Shown here one piece after another: positions 6,761 to 13,462 of a stretch of 15,109 nucleotides of DNA. Numbering within the stretch: position 1 is the first letter of the stretch; every line of letters starts with the position of its first letter. The position numbers were made by a program, and so were the translations under genes. The stretch is from an uncultured Hyphomicrobiales bacterium (GTDB lineage Bacteria; Pseudomonadota; Alphaproteobacteria; Rhizobiales; Beijerinckiaceae). Below the pieces are notes generated by a model. That model worked only from the letters and a program-made list of their open reading frames with translations. It did not search any database and was not told the origin of the DNA. The stretch spans positions 1-15,109 of the forward strand of contig CAIXDD010000355.1 of assembly GCA_903918155.1 (NCBI GenBank), read 5' to 3'.

Positions 6761-6766
6761 AGCCCT
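6739..6766 (-). terminator. Proximal terminator after the class II aldolase gene
   Basis: On the minus strand AGGGC (6766-6762) pairs with GCCCT (6749-6745), with an inner T-G wobble possible and a GC-rich loop, directly followed by seven T (6745-6739). The position, 33 bases past the stop codon of the class II aldolase gene, fits the end of the transketolase-to-aldolase operon. Confidence 0.65.
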
Positions 6767-6798
6767 CTCGTTGCGACGTCAGATGCGGGCGGAGGCGA

Positions 6799-7863
6799 TC
6801 AGGACGCCTTCACCGCAAGCGCGCCTGAAGCGTAGCGCTTCGCCATGGCGGAGAGCGGCAGCGCCTTGATCTTGCCGGCCTGCCCGGCCGTGTTGAACTG
6901 CTCGAGCCGCTCCTTGCAGAGCTTGGTCATCGCGTCCATGGCGGGCTTGAGATATTTGCGCGGATCGAATTCGCCGGGATGTTCGGCGAGGATCTTGCGG
7001 ATCTGGCCGGTAATCGCCATGCGGTTGTCGGTGTCGATATTGATCTTGCGCACGCCGTTCTTGATGCCGCGCTGGATCTCCTCCACCGGCACGCCCCAGG
7101 TTTGCGGCATCTTGCCGCCATATTGGTTGATGACGTCCTGCAGGTCCTGCGGCACCGAGGAGGAGCCGTGCATCACCAGATGCATATTGGGCATGCGGCG
7201 ATGGATTTCCTCGATCACGTTCATCGCGAGAACGGCGCCGTCGGGCTTGCGCGAGAATTTATAGGCGCCATGCGACGTGCCCATCGCGATGGCGAGCGCG
7301 TCGACCTGCGTCTCGTTCACGAATTTCACCGCCTCGTCGGGATTGGTGAGCAATTGGTCGTGCGACAGCTTGCCTTCGGCGCCGTGCCCGTCTTCCTTCT
7401 CGCCCATGCCGGTCTCCAGCGAGCCCAGCACGCCCAGCTCGCCCTCAACGGAAATGCCGCCCAGATGCGCCATATTCACGACCTTCTTCGTCACGTCGAC
7501 GTTATAGGCCCAGTCGGCGGGCGTCTTGGCGTCGGCCTTGAGCGAGCCGTCCATCATCACCGAGGTGAAGCCCGCCTGAATGGCGGTCATGCAGGTCGCG
7601 GGCTCGTTGCCGTGATCGAGATGCACGCACACGGGAATATGCGGATAAATCTCCATCACCGCGTCCATCATGTGCTTCAACATGATGTCGTTGGCGTATT
7701 GCCGGGCGCCGCGCGAGGCCTGGATGATGACCGGCGCATCCGTGGAATCGGCCGCCGCCATGATGGCGAGCGCCTGCTCCATATTGTTGATGTTGAACGC
7801 CGGCACGCCGTAATCGTGCTCGGCGGCGTGGTCGAGAAGCTGTCTCAGCGTGATGCGGGCCAT
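6799..7863 (-). CDS. cbbA: Class II (zinc) fructose-bisphosphate aldolase, Calvin-cycle subtype
   Basis: 354 residues. The zinc and catalytic motifs are intact: VHLDHGN (80-86) with catalytic D83 and zinc ligand H84, SVEGELGVLG (138-147), TSHGAYKF (196-203), VMHGSSSVP (230-238) and NIDTDNRM (275-282), which binds the substrate. The GVPVEEIQRGIKNGVRKINIDTDNR context and length resemble the long subtype seen with Calvin-cycle operons, which also acts on sedoheptulose-1,7-bisphosphate; calling it that subtype is from recall. The open frame continues upstream, but GGAGGG seven bases before the ATG at 7863 and the MARITLRQLLDHAAE N-terminus fix the start. It follows phosphoglycerate kinase by 65 bases. 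Having a class I aldolase immediately downstream suggests condition-dependent use of the two enzymes. Confidence 0.95.
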   Translation of the reverse strand: MARITLRQLLDHAAEHDYGVPAFNINNMEQALAIMAAADSTDAPVIIQASRGARQYANDIMLKHMMDAVMEIYPHIPVCVHLDHGNEPATCMTAIQAGFTSVMMDGSLKADAKTPADWAYNVDVTKKVVNMAHLGGISVEGELGVLGSLETGMGEKEDGHGAEGKLSHDQLLTNPDEAVKFVNETQVDALAIAMGTSHGAYKFSRKPDGAVLAMNVIEEIHRRMPNMHLVMHGSSSVPQDLQDVINQYGGKMPQTWGVPVEEIQRGIKNGVRKINIDTDNRMAITGQIRKILAEHPGEFDPRKYLKPAMDAMTKLCKERLEQFNTAGQAGKIKALPLSAMAKRYASGALAVKAS

Positions 7864-7881
7864 GTGCTCCCTCCGAAAGAA

Positions 7882-7901
7882 GGCGGCCTCGCCGGGCCGC
7901 C
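7882..7901 (-). other. Hairpin between the phosphoglycerate kinase and class II aldolase genes
   Basis: GGCGGCC (7882-7888) and GGCCGCC (7895-7901) form a seven-base-pair stem with a six-base loop. On the minus strand it is followed by TTCTTTC and then the aldolase ribosome site GGAGGG. The T-tract is interrupted, so RNA processing or stabilisation is more likely than full termination. Confidence 0.5.
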
Positions 7902-7928
7902 GCTTGCGTTGCGTCCAGTTGAATTCGA

Positions 7929-9122
7929 TCAGGCGCCCAGCGCGGCGACCCCCGGCAAGTCCTTGCCTTCCATCCATTCGAGAAAGGCGCCGCCGGCGGT
8001 GGAGATATAGGTGAAGCGTTCGCCCACGCCGGCCTGATTGAGCGCCGACACCGTGTCGCCGCCGCCCGCCACCGTGACGAGCTTGCCCGCATCGGTGAGC
8101 GCGGCCGCGCTTCTGGCCACCGCATTGGTCGCCGCGTCGAAGGGCTCCAGCTCGAAGGCGCCGAACGGGCCGTTCCACACGAGCGTCTTGCACATGCCCA
8201 GAATGCGCTCGACCTCCACGACCGAACGCGGGCCCGCGTCGAGGATCATCTCGTCGGCGCCCACATTGTCGACCGAGACGACATGGGAGGGCGCATGGGC
8301 CTTGAACTGCGTGGCGACCACGGCGTCGGAGGGCAGGACGATCTGGCATTTGGCGGCGCGGGCGGCCTCGACCATCTTGCGCGCGACGTCGAGAAGATCC
8401 TTCTCGTAGAGCGATTTTCCCACATTCTTGCCTTGCGCGGCGAGAAACGTATTGGCCATCGCGCCGCCGATGATGATGAAATCGACCCGCTTGGCGAGAT
8501 TGGCGAGCAGGTCGAGCTTGGTGGAGATCTTGGCGCCGCCCACCACGGCGGCGACCGGCCGCGCGGGATTTTCGAGCGCCTTCTCCAGCGCCTCAAGCTC
8601 CGCCTGCATGGTGCGCCCGGCGAAAGCGGGCAGCACCCGCGCGACGCCTTCCGTGGAGGCGTGGGCGCGATGGGCCACCGAGAAGCCGTCGTTCACATAG
8701 AGATCGCCGAGTTTGGCGAGCTGGGCGACGAAGGCGGGATCGTTCTTTTCCTCGCCCTTGTGGAAGCGCGTGTTCTCAAGCAACAGAATGTCGCCGGGCT
8801 TCATGGCCGCCACCGCCTCTTCGGCCGGCGCGCCCACGCAATCCGTGGCGAAGCCGACCGGGCGGCCGACATAGCGCGTCATGATGTCCACGAGGATGCG
8901 CAGGGAATTTTCAGGATCGGGCCCATTCTTGGGCCGGCCGAAATGCGACAGCAGGATCACCTTGCCGCCCTTGTCGGCGATCTCGTGGATCGTGGGCACG
9001 ATGCGCTCGATGCGCGTGGCGTCGGCGAGCTTGCCGTTCTCCATCGGCGCATTGAGGTCCACGCGCAGGAGAACGCGCTTGTCTTTGAAATCGGCGGCGT
9101 CGAGCGAACGAAACTTTGGCAT
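7929..9122 (-). CDS. pgk: Phosphoglycerate kinase
   Basis: 397 residues, standard bacterial length; interconverts 3-phosphoglycerate/ATP and 1,3-bisphosphoglycerate/ADP in the cytoplasm. The N-domain substrate site shows RVDLNAPM (20-27), LLSHFGRPKNG (57-67), ENTRFHKGEEKN (116-127) and AHRAHAS (150-156). The C-domain nucleotide site shows VVGGAKISTKLDLL (193-206), IIGGAMANTF (217-226), WNGPFGAFE (316-324) and AGGGDTVSAL (352-361). One mild departure is NDGFSVAHRAH where NDAFG.AHRAH is usual. The ATG at 9122 is preceded by CAGGACA; the frame extends further upstream but the MPKFRSLDAADFKDKRVLLR start is the family start. It lies 71 bases after gap, with a strong hairpin in between, and 65 bases before the class II aldolase gene. 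Confidence 0.97.
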   Translation of the reverse strand: MPKFRSLDAADFKDKRVLLRVDLNAPMENGKLADATRIERIVPTIHEIADKGGKVILLSHFGRPKNGPDPENSLRILVDIMTRYVGRPVGFATDCVGAPAEEAVAAMKPGDILLLENTRFHKGEEKNDPAFVAQLAKLGDLYVNDGFSVAHRAHASTEGVARVLPAFAGRTMQAELEALEKALENPARPVAAVVGGAKISTKLDLLANLAKRVDFIIIGGAMANTFLAAQGKNVGKSLYEKDLLDVARKMVEAARAAKCQIVLPSDAVVATQFKAHAPSHVVSVDNVGADEMILDAGPRSVVEVERILGMCKTLVWNGPFGAFELEPFDAATNAVARSAAALTDAGKLVTVAGGGDTVSALNQAGVGERFTYISTAGGAFLEWMEGKDLPGVAALGA

Positions 9123-9135
9123 TGTCCTGTGCGGG

Positions 9136-9157
9136 TCAGCGGCATGCGCCGCGCTGA
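9136..9157 (-). other. Second hairpin upstream of pgk
   Basis: TCAGC (9136-9140) pairs with GCTGA (9153-9157) and GGC (9141-9143) with GCC (9148-9150), leaving a four-base ATGC loop and a two-base bulge. It sits between the gap-pgk terminator-like hairpin and the pgk ribosome site. Confidence 0.35.
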
Positions 9158-9160
9158 TGG

Positions 9161-9186
9161 AAAAGGCGCGGCCCTTCGGCCGCGCC
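9161..9186 (-). terminator. Terminator-like hairpin between gap and pgk (likely attenuator)
   Basis: On the minus strand GGCGCGGCC, loop GAAG, GGCCGCGCC form a perfect nine-base-pair stem followed directly by TTTT (9164-9161). It begins eight bases after the gap stop codon. The T-run is short, so partial termination or 3'-end protection of the upstream transkelotase-gap message is likely, with read-through to pgk. Confidence 0.6.
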
Positions 9187-9193
9187 CGCTGGC

Positions 9194-10201
9194 TCAGATC
9201 TTCTTCGCCATGGCGACCGCTGTGTCGGCCATGCGGTTCGAGAAGCCCCATTCGTTGTCGTACCAGGACAGGATGCGCACGAACGTGCCGTCGATCACCT
9301 TCGTCTGGTCGAGATGGAAGACCGAGGAATGGCTGTCATGGTTGAAGTCGATGGAGACGTTCGACACGTCGGTGTAGCCGAGCACGCCCTTCAGCTCCTG
9401 CGCGGCGGCGCGCTTGATCGCGTCGTTGATCTCGTCCTTCGTCGTCGCGCGCTTGGCGGTGAACTTCAGGTCCACAACGGAGACATTGGGCGTGGGCACG
9501 CGGATGGCCGCGCCGTCGAGCTTGCCGTTCAGCTCCGGCAGCACGAGGCCCACGGCCTTGGCCGCGCCGGTGGAGGTGGGGATCATCGACAGGGCCGCCG
9601 CGCGCGCGCGGTAGAGGTCCTTGTGCATCGTGTCGAGCGTCGGCTGGTCGCCCGTATAGGAATGGATCGTCGTCATGAAGCCATGCGCGATGCCGATGGC
9701 GTCGTTCAGCACCTTGGCGACCGGCGACAGGCAATTGGTGGTGCACGAGGCGTTGGAGACGACCAGATGGTCCTTCGTCAGCTTGTCGTGATTGACGCCG
9801 AAGACGACCGTCAAATCCGCGTCGTCGCAGGGCGCGGAGACGAGCACGCGCTTGGCGCCGGCGTCCAGATGGGCTTTCGCCTTGTCCTTGGAGGTGAAGA
9901 TGCCCGTGCATTCCAGCGCGATGTCGATCTTCAGCTCGCGATGCGGCAGTTCGGCGGGATTGCGGATGGCGGTGACCTTGATCGGGCCGCGGCCCACGTC
10001 GATCGTGTCGCCGGCGACCGTCACTTGCGCGGGGAAGCGGCCATGCACGGAATCGAAGCGCAGCAGATGCGCATTGGTCTCCACGGGGCCCAGATCGTTG
10101 ATGGCGACGACCTCGATGTCCGTGCGCCCCGATTCCACGATGGCGCGCAGCACATTGCGGCCGATGCGCCCGAACCCGTTGATAGCGACCCTCACTGCCA
10201 T
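9194..10201 (-). CDS. gap: Glyceraldehyde-3-phosphate dehydrogenase, type I
   Basis: 335 residues; interconverts glyceraldehyde-3-phosphate and 1,3-bisphosphoglycerate using a nicotinamide cofactor. The Rossmann start VAINGFGRIGRNVLRA (5-20) and VVAINDLG (31-38), with D36 in the cofactor-specificity position, suggest NAD preference. The catalytic SNASCTTNCLSPVAKV holds C153, and H180 lies in TTIHSYTGDQ. RARAAALSMIPTSTGAAKA and the C-terminal SWYDNEWGFSNRM are both present. GGAG ten bases before the ATG supports the start. It lies 68 bases after transketolase and 71 before pgk in the same direction, so it belongs to the Calvin-cycle/gluconeogenic operon. Nothing unusual is seen in the active site. 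Confidence 0.97.
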   Translation of the reverse strand: MAVRVAINGFGRIGRNVLRAIVESGRTDIEVVAINDLGPVETNAHLLRFDSVHGRFPAQVTVAGDTIDVGRGPIKVTAIRNPAELPHRELKIDIALECTGIFTSKDKAKAHLDAGAKRVLVSAPCDDADLTVVFGVNHDKLTKDHLVVSNASCTTNCLSPVAKVLNDAIGIAHGFMTTIHSYTGDQPTLDTMHKDLYRARAAALSMIPTSTGAAKAVGLVLPELNGKLDGAAIRVPTPNVSVVDLKFTAKRATTKDEINDAIKRAAAQELKGVLGYTDVSNVSIDFNHDSHSSVFHLDQTKVIDGTFVRILSWYDNEWGFSNRMADTAVAMAKKI

Positions 10202-10269
10202 GGCTCTTTACTCCGATCCTTGTTCTTCTCTCGTCGCCGCGCGCCCGGTGGGGGTCGCGCCGCGCCGCT

Positions 10270-12249
10270 CTAGCGCTTCAGCCCGGCGAGCGCGGCCTCA
10301 GCCGCTTTCTCCGCCGTAATGCCAAAATATTCGTAAAGCGTCTTGTAAGGCGCGCTGGCGCCGAAGCCTTCCATGCCCACGAACGCTCCGTCAGGGCCGA
10401 TGATCGCGTCCCAGCCCATGCGGATGGCGGCCTCGATGGCCACTTTCACGGGCGCCGAGCCGATCACCGCCTGACGTTCGGAAACGTCGCGCGCAAGGAA
10501 CAGGTCCATGCAGGGAACCGACACGACGCGCGCGGCGACGCCCTTGTCCGCCAGCAATTTCTGCGCTTCGAGCGCGATGGCGACCTCCGAGCCGGAGGCG
10601 AACAGCGACACCTGCGCCGCGCCCTTGGCGGGCGAGACCTCATAGGCGCCGCCGGCGCTCAGATTCTCTTCGACGAATTGTTTACGCACTTGCGGAAGAT
10701 TTTGCCGCGTCAGCGCGAGAACCGAAGGACTCGTGCGCGCCTCCAGCGCCAATTGCCAGCATTCGAGCGTCTCGGTCTGGTCCGCGGGGCGGAAGACGTT
10801 GAGATTAGGCATCGCGCGCAGGCTGGCGATGGTCTCCACCGGCTGATGGGTGGGGCCGTCCTCGCCAAGGCCGATGGAATCATGCGTCAGCACTTCGATG
10901 TGGCGCAGGCCCATGAGCGCGGCCAAACGCAGCGACGGGCGCATGTAATCGGCGAAGACGAGGAAGGTCGCGCCGGAGGGAATATAGCCGCCATGCAGCG
11001 CCATGCCGTTGAGGGCTGCGGCCATGCCGTGTTCGCGAATGCCCCAATGCACGAAGCGGCCGGCGTAATCGCCCGGCGAGATCGCCGGCGTGGCGGCGAC
11101 CTTGGTGTTGTTGGAGCCGGTGAGGTCAGCGGAGCCGGTGACGAGTTCGGGCGCATGGGGGGCGAGCGCGTTGAGCACGGCCTCCGACGCCTTGCGCGTG
11201 GCGATCTCGGTCGCGTCCGCGGAGAGCTTCTTCTTGTATTCCTGGGCGGCGGCCTTCAGCGCCGCCGGCAGGTCGCCGGCGAGGCGGCGCTCGAACTCGG
11301 CGCGCTTGCCGGCGTCCATCGCGGCGAGGCGGGCCTTCCAGGCGGCGTTGACGGCGCCCCCGCGCGCGCCCACGGCGCGCCAGGCGTCCAGAATGTCCTG
11401 CGGGATCACGAAGGGCGCATGCGGCCAGTCCAGCGCCGCGCGGGCGCCGGCGATCTCTTCGGCGCCCAGCGGCTCGCCGTGGGACTTGGACGTGCCCGCG
11501 CGCTTGGGGGCGCCATAGCCGATGATGGTCTTGCAGGCGATCAGGCTCGGCCGGTCGGAGGCCCTGGCGGCGTCGAGCGCGGCGCCGATGGCGTCCTGAT
11601 CATGGCCGTCGACGCGCGTGGCGGCCCAGCCGGCGGCCTCGAAACGCTTGAGCTGATCCATGGAATCGGCGACCGACAAGGGCCCGTCGATGGAGATTCC
11701 GTTGTCGTCCCACAGGACGATCAGCCGGTTCAGCTTGAGATGGCCGGCGATGGCGATGGATTCCTGGCTGATTCCCTCCATCAGGTCGCCGTCGGAGGCC
11801 AGAACATAGGTGCGGTGGTCCACCACGTCGCCGAATTCGGCGTTCAGCATGCGCTCGGCCAGCGCCATGCCCACGGCCGTGGCGACGCCCTGGCCCAGCG
11901 GGCCCGTGGTCGTCTCGACGCCGGCGGTGATGAAATTCTCCGGGTGGCCCGGCGTCTTCGAGTCGAGCTGGCGGAAATTCTTCAGCTCCTCGATGGTCAT
12001 TTCCGGCGAGCCGGTCAGATGCAGCAGCGCGTACAGCAGCATCGAGCCATGGCCGGCGGAGAGCACGAAACGGTCGCGGTCAGGCCATTTGGGGTCGCGC
12101 GGATCGAATTTCAGCGTGCGCGTGAACAGGGCCGTCGCAATGTCGGCGGCGCCCATCGGGAGGCCCGGATGTCCGGATTTCGCCTTCTCGACCGCGTCCA
12201 TGGCGAGCGCGCGGATGGCGTTGGCCATGGCGGTGTGGGAGATCGTCAT
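10270..12249 (-). CDS. tkt: Transketolase
   Basis: 659 residues, the normal bacterial length. It transfers two-carbon ketol units between sugar phosphates with thiamine diphosphate and a divalent metal, in the pentose-phosphate and Calvin cycles. N-terminal landmarks are SGHPGLPMGAADIA (25-38, H27), SAGHGSM (64-70, H67) and the diphosphate/metal motif SDGDLMEG (152-159) with DDNGISIDG (181-189). The pyrimidine domain carries HWGIREHGMAAALNGMALHGG, with the catalytic glutamate of REHG, followed by HDSIGLGEDGPTHQPVE. GGAAAG seven bases before the ATG at 12249 supports the start; a second in-frame ATG lies seven codons in. As first gene of the cluster it is likely the promoter-proximal gene of tkt-gap-pgk-aldolase. 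Confidence 0.97.
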   Translation of the reverse strand: MTISHTAMANAIRALAMDAVEKAKSGHPGLPMGAADIATALFTRTLKFDPRDPKWPDRDRFVLSAGHGSMLLYALLHLTGSPEMTIEELKNFRQLDSKTPGHPENFITAGVETTTGPLGQGVATAVGMALAERMLNAEFGDVVDHRTYVLASDGDLMEGISQESIAIAGHLKLNRLIVLWDDNGISIDGPLSVADSMDQLKRFEAAGWAATRVDGHDQDAIGAALDAARASDRPSLIACKTIIGYGAPKRAGTSKSHGEPLGAEEIAGARAALDWPHAPFVIPQDILDAWRAVGARGGAVNAAWKARLAAMDAGKRAEFERRLAGDLPAALKAAAQEYKKKLSADATEIATRKASEAVLNALAPHAPELVTGSADLTGSNNTKVAATPAISPGDYAGRFVHWGIREHGMAAALNGMALHGGYIPSGATFLVFADYMRPSLRLAALMGLRHIEVLTHDSIGLGEDGPTHQPVETIASLRAMPNLNVFRPADQTETLECWQLALEARTSPSVLALTRQNLPQVRKQFVEENLSAGGAYEVSPAKGAAQVSLFASGSEVAIALEAQKLLADKGVAARVVSVPCMDLFLARDVSERQAVIGSAPVKVAIEAAIRMGWDAIIGPDGAFVGMEGFGASAPYKTLYEYFGITAEKAAEAALAGLKR

Positions 12250-12315
12250 GTCGGCTTTCCAAAAGTGACGCGGGAAAGGCCGTGCGGAACGCGCCCGGCG
12301 GCCGGAACGGCGTTT

Positions 12316-12343
12316 CCATTAACACCTCGCCCCCGCCTGTCAA
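12316..12343 (-). promoter_or_regulatory. Possible promoter of the tkt operon
   Basis: On the minus strand there is a perfect TTGACA (12343-12338) followed after 16 bases by TAATGG, or after 14 bases by the better-matching but badly spaced GTTAAT. It lies about 67 bases before the tkt start codon. The -35 is good and the -10 poor, as might fit an activator-dependent promoter. Confidence 0.35.
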
Positions 12344-12418
12344 AGCGCAGCAAGGCGCTTGCGGCGCGCGAAGCCGGCCTTGCGGCGATTCATCTGTGGG
12401 CAAAGCGGAAAACCGACG

Positions 12419-12447
12419 TTGACCCTGCCGCGCAAGGGACGGCTAAT
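12419..12447 (+). promoter_or_regulatory. Likely promoter of the DUF4164-zapA unit
   Basis: TTGACC (12419-12424), 17-base spacer, GCTAAT (12442-12447). Five of six and four of six bases match the sigma-70 consensus with ideal spacing. It lies about 45 bases before the first gene on this strand and is divergent from the tkt promoter region. Confidence 0.5.
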
Positions 12448-12491
12448 GGCCCGGCGGTCGCGCCTGATCGCGCCCATGAAGCATATCCGGC

Positions 12492-12785
12492 ATGAAGCTC
12501 CCCGATCGACTGGAAGATTCGCTGAAGCGCTTCGCCTCCGCCCTCGATCAGCTCGAGGCGGCGGGAGAGCGGCTGTCCGTCGCCGACCGGGTGCGCGCCG
12601 ACCTCGAAGACGAACTCTCCGTCATGCAGGACGACCGGGCGCGGCTGGCCGCCGAGCTTGACGGCGCGATGGCGCGCGCCCGCGCGCTCAGCCTCGCCAA
12701 TGAGGACGCGCGCGAACGGGTGGAGCGCGCCAGCGCCAGCGTGCGCGCCGTGCTGGACGCCGCGCGCGCGCCGCGGGAAGGCTGA
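12492..12785 (+). CDS. Small coiled-coil protein, DUF4164-like, upstream of zapA
   Basis: 97 residues, almost entirely charged heptad-like helix: LEDSLKRFASALDQLEAAGERL, then RVRADLEDELSVMQDDRARLAAEL and a second helical stretch to residue 90. There is no signal peptide or membrane segment. Its size, coiled-coil character and place four bases before zapA match the DUF4164 family that commonly precedes zapA in Hyphomicrobiales. A role near the division site is suggested only by this neighbour. The ribosome site before this ATG is weak; no better in-frame start is apparent. Confidence 0.75.
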   Translation: MKLPDRLEDSLKRFASALDQLEAAGERLSVADRVRADLEDELSVMQDDRARLAAELDGAMARARALSLANEDARERVERASASVRAVLDAARAPREG

Positions 12786-12789
12786 TCCG

Positions 12790-13161
12790 ATGTCGCAGGT
12801 CAACGTCACCATCGCCGGCCGCCCCTATCGCATGGCCTGCAACGACGGCGAGGAGCCGCATCTGGAGGAATTGGCGCGCGTCGTCGACGCCAAGATCGCC
12901 GAGATGCGCCGCGGCTTCGGCGAGATCGGCGACCAGCGCCTCACCGTCATGGCGGCCATCACTCTGGCCGACGAATTGTCCGAGGCGCGCCGCAAGATCG
13001 AATCGCTGCAGGCGGAGATCGCCAGCGTCACCGAAACGCGCGAGGCCGCCCTGCACGCGACCGACGGCTGGGCCATCGCGCTCGCCGACGCGCTCGACGC
13101 CGCCTCCGCGCGGATCGAGGGCATGACCCAGCAGATGAACGCGGGCTGGCGCAAACCTTAG
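12790..13161 (+). CDS. zapA: Cell-division protein ZapA
   Basis: 123 residues. The N-terminal domain VNVTIAGRPYRMACNDGEE..HLEELARVVDAKI (4-37) is the ZapA globular head with the typical TI.G..Y.. start. The following LTVMAAITLADELSEARRKIESLQAEI (51-77) is the coiled-coil dimer stalk, and a C-terminal helical extension is present. ZapA binds FtsZ and crosslinks protofilaments in the Z-ring. The ATG is four bases after the previous stop, with GGAAGG eight bases upstream, so the two genes are co-transcribed. The following 6S RNA and 5-formyltetrahydrofolate cyclo-ligase reproduce the conserved zapA-ssrS-fau order. Confidence 0.92.
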   Translation: MSQVNVTIAGRPYRMACNDGEEPHLEELARVVDAKIAEMRRGFGEIGDQRLTVMAAITLADELSEARRKIESLQAEIASVTETREAALHATDGWAIALADALDAASARIEGMTQQMNAGWRKP

Positions 13162-13186
13162 ACGCAAAGCGCCGGAGGGAGCGTCC

Positions 13187-13209
13187 GCGCGCTGCCGCGC
13201 TGGCTTTTT
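13187..13209 (+). terminator. Possible terminator after zapA
   Basis: GCGCG (13187-13191), loop CTGC, CGCGC (13196-13200) form a five-base-pair stem, then TGGC and five T. The stem is short and the T-run is displaced by four bases, so efficiency is uncertain. Confidence 0.35.
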
Positions 13210-13233
13210 GCCCGCCGCTCCCCTACATTGGTC

Positions 13234-13390
13234 GGGCGGGGCTGCGGATCGCGTGTTGGACACTATTTCCGGGGCCTTATCGATCTCTTGGGAGCTGTCC
13301 CTGCCCTTGTCCGTGGACTTGGGCACACGGCGCCCACCTACTTTGTAGGTTCCCGGGATCGATGTCCCACGGCTCATGTGGCTCCGCGCT
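13234..13390 (+). ncRNA. ssrS: 6S RNA (alphaproteobacterial type)
   Basis: A noncoding stretch between zapA and the folate cyclo-ligase gene folds into a long rod. GCGGGGCT (13236-13243) pairs with GGCTCCGC (13380-13387) as outer closing stem, allowing G-U pairs; GGACA (13258-13262) with TGTCC (13363-13367); ATCGATC (13279-13285) with GATCGAT (13357-13363); GGGA (13290-13293) with TCCC (13351-13354). The apical arm has CCGTG/CACGG, and ACCTAC-TTT-GTAGGT forms a small hairpin on the 3' side (13336-13350), as in alphaproteobacterial 6S RNAs. 6S RNA mimics an open promoter and sequesters sigma-70 RNA polymerase in slow growth. A -10-like TACATT lies at 13224-13229. Ends are estimated to within about ten bases. 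Confidence 0.85.
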
Positions 13391-13462
13391 TTCCCTTTTC
13401 GCTCCCGCCCGCTCCGGCTTTCGCCTTCCCGCATGCGCGCGGATTGTGCTAGCCAGCGGCGC

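Noticed and set aside
5629..12249. Claim of a complete Calvin-cycle (cbb) operon
   Set aside because: RuBisCO, phosphoribulokinase and a CbbR regulator are not in the window; the enzymes present also serve gluconeogenesis and the pentose-phosphate pathway.
10678..12495. Plus-strand open frame of 605 codons opposite transketolase
   Set aside because: Composition is that of a reverse-strand shadow and transketolase is unambiguous on the other strand.
13228..13452. 74-codon open frame between zapA and the cyclo-ligase gene
   Set aside because: It lies over the 6S RNA structure, has no ribosome site and no recognisable family.
13376..13462. Upstream extension of the 5-formyltetrahydrofolate cyclo-ligase
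   Set aside because: It would overlap the 3' end of 6S RNA and adds residues not seen in the family; the ATG at 13463 gives the expected N-terminus.
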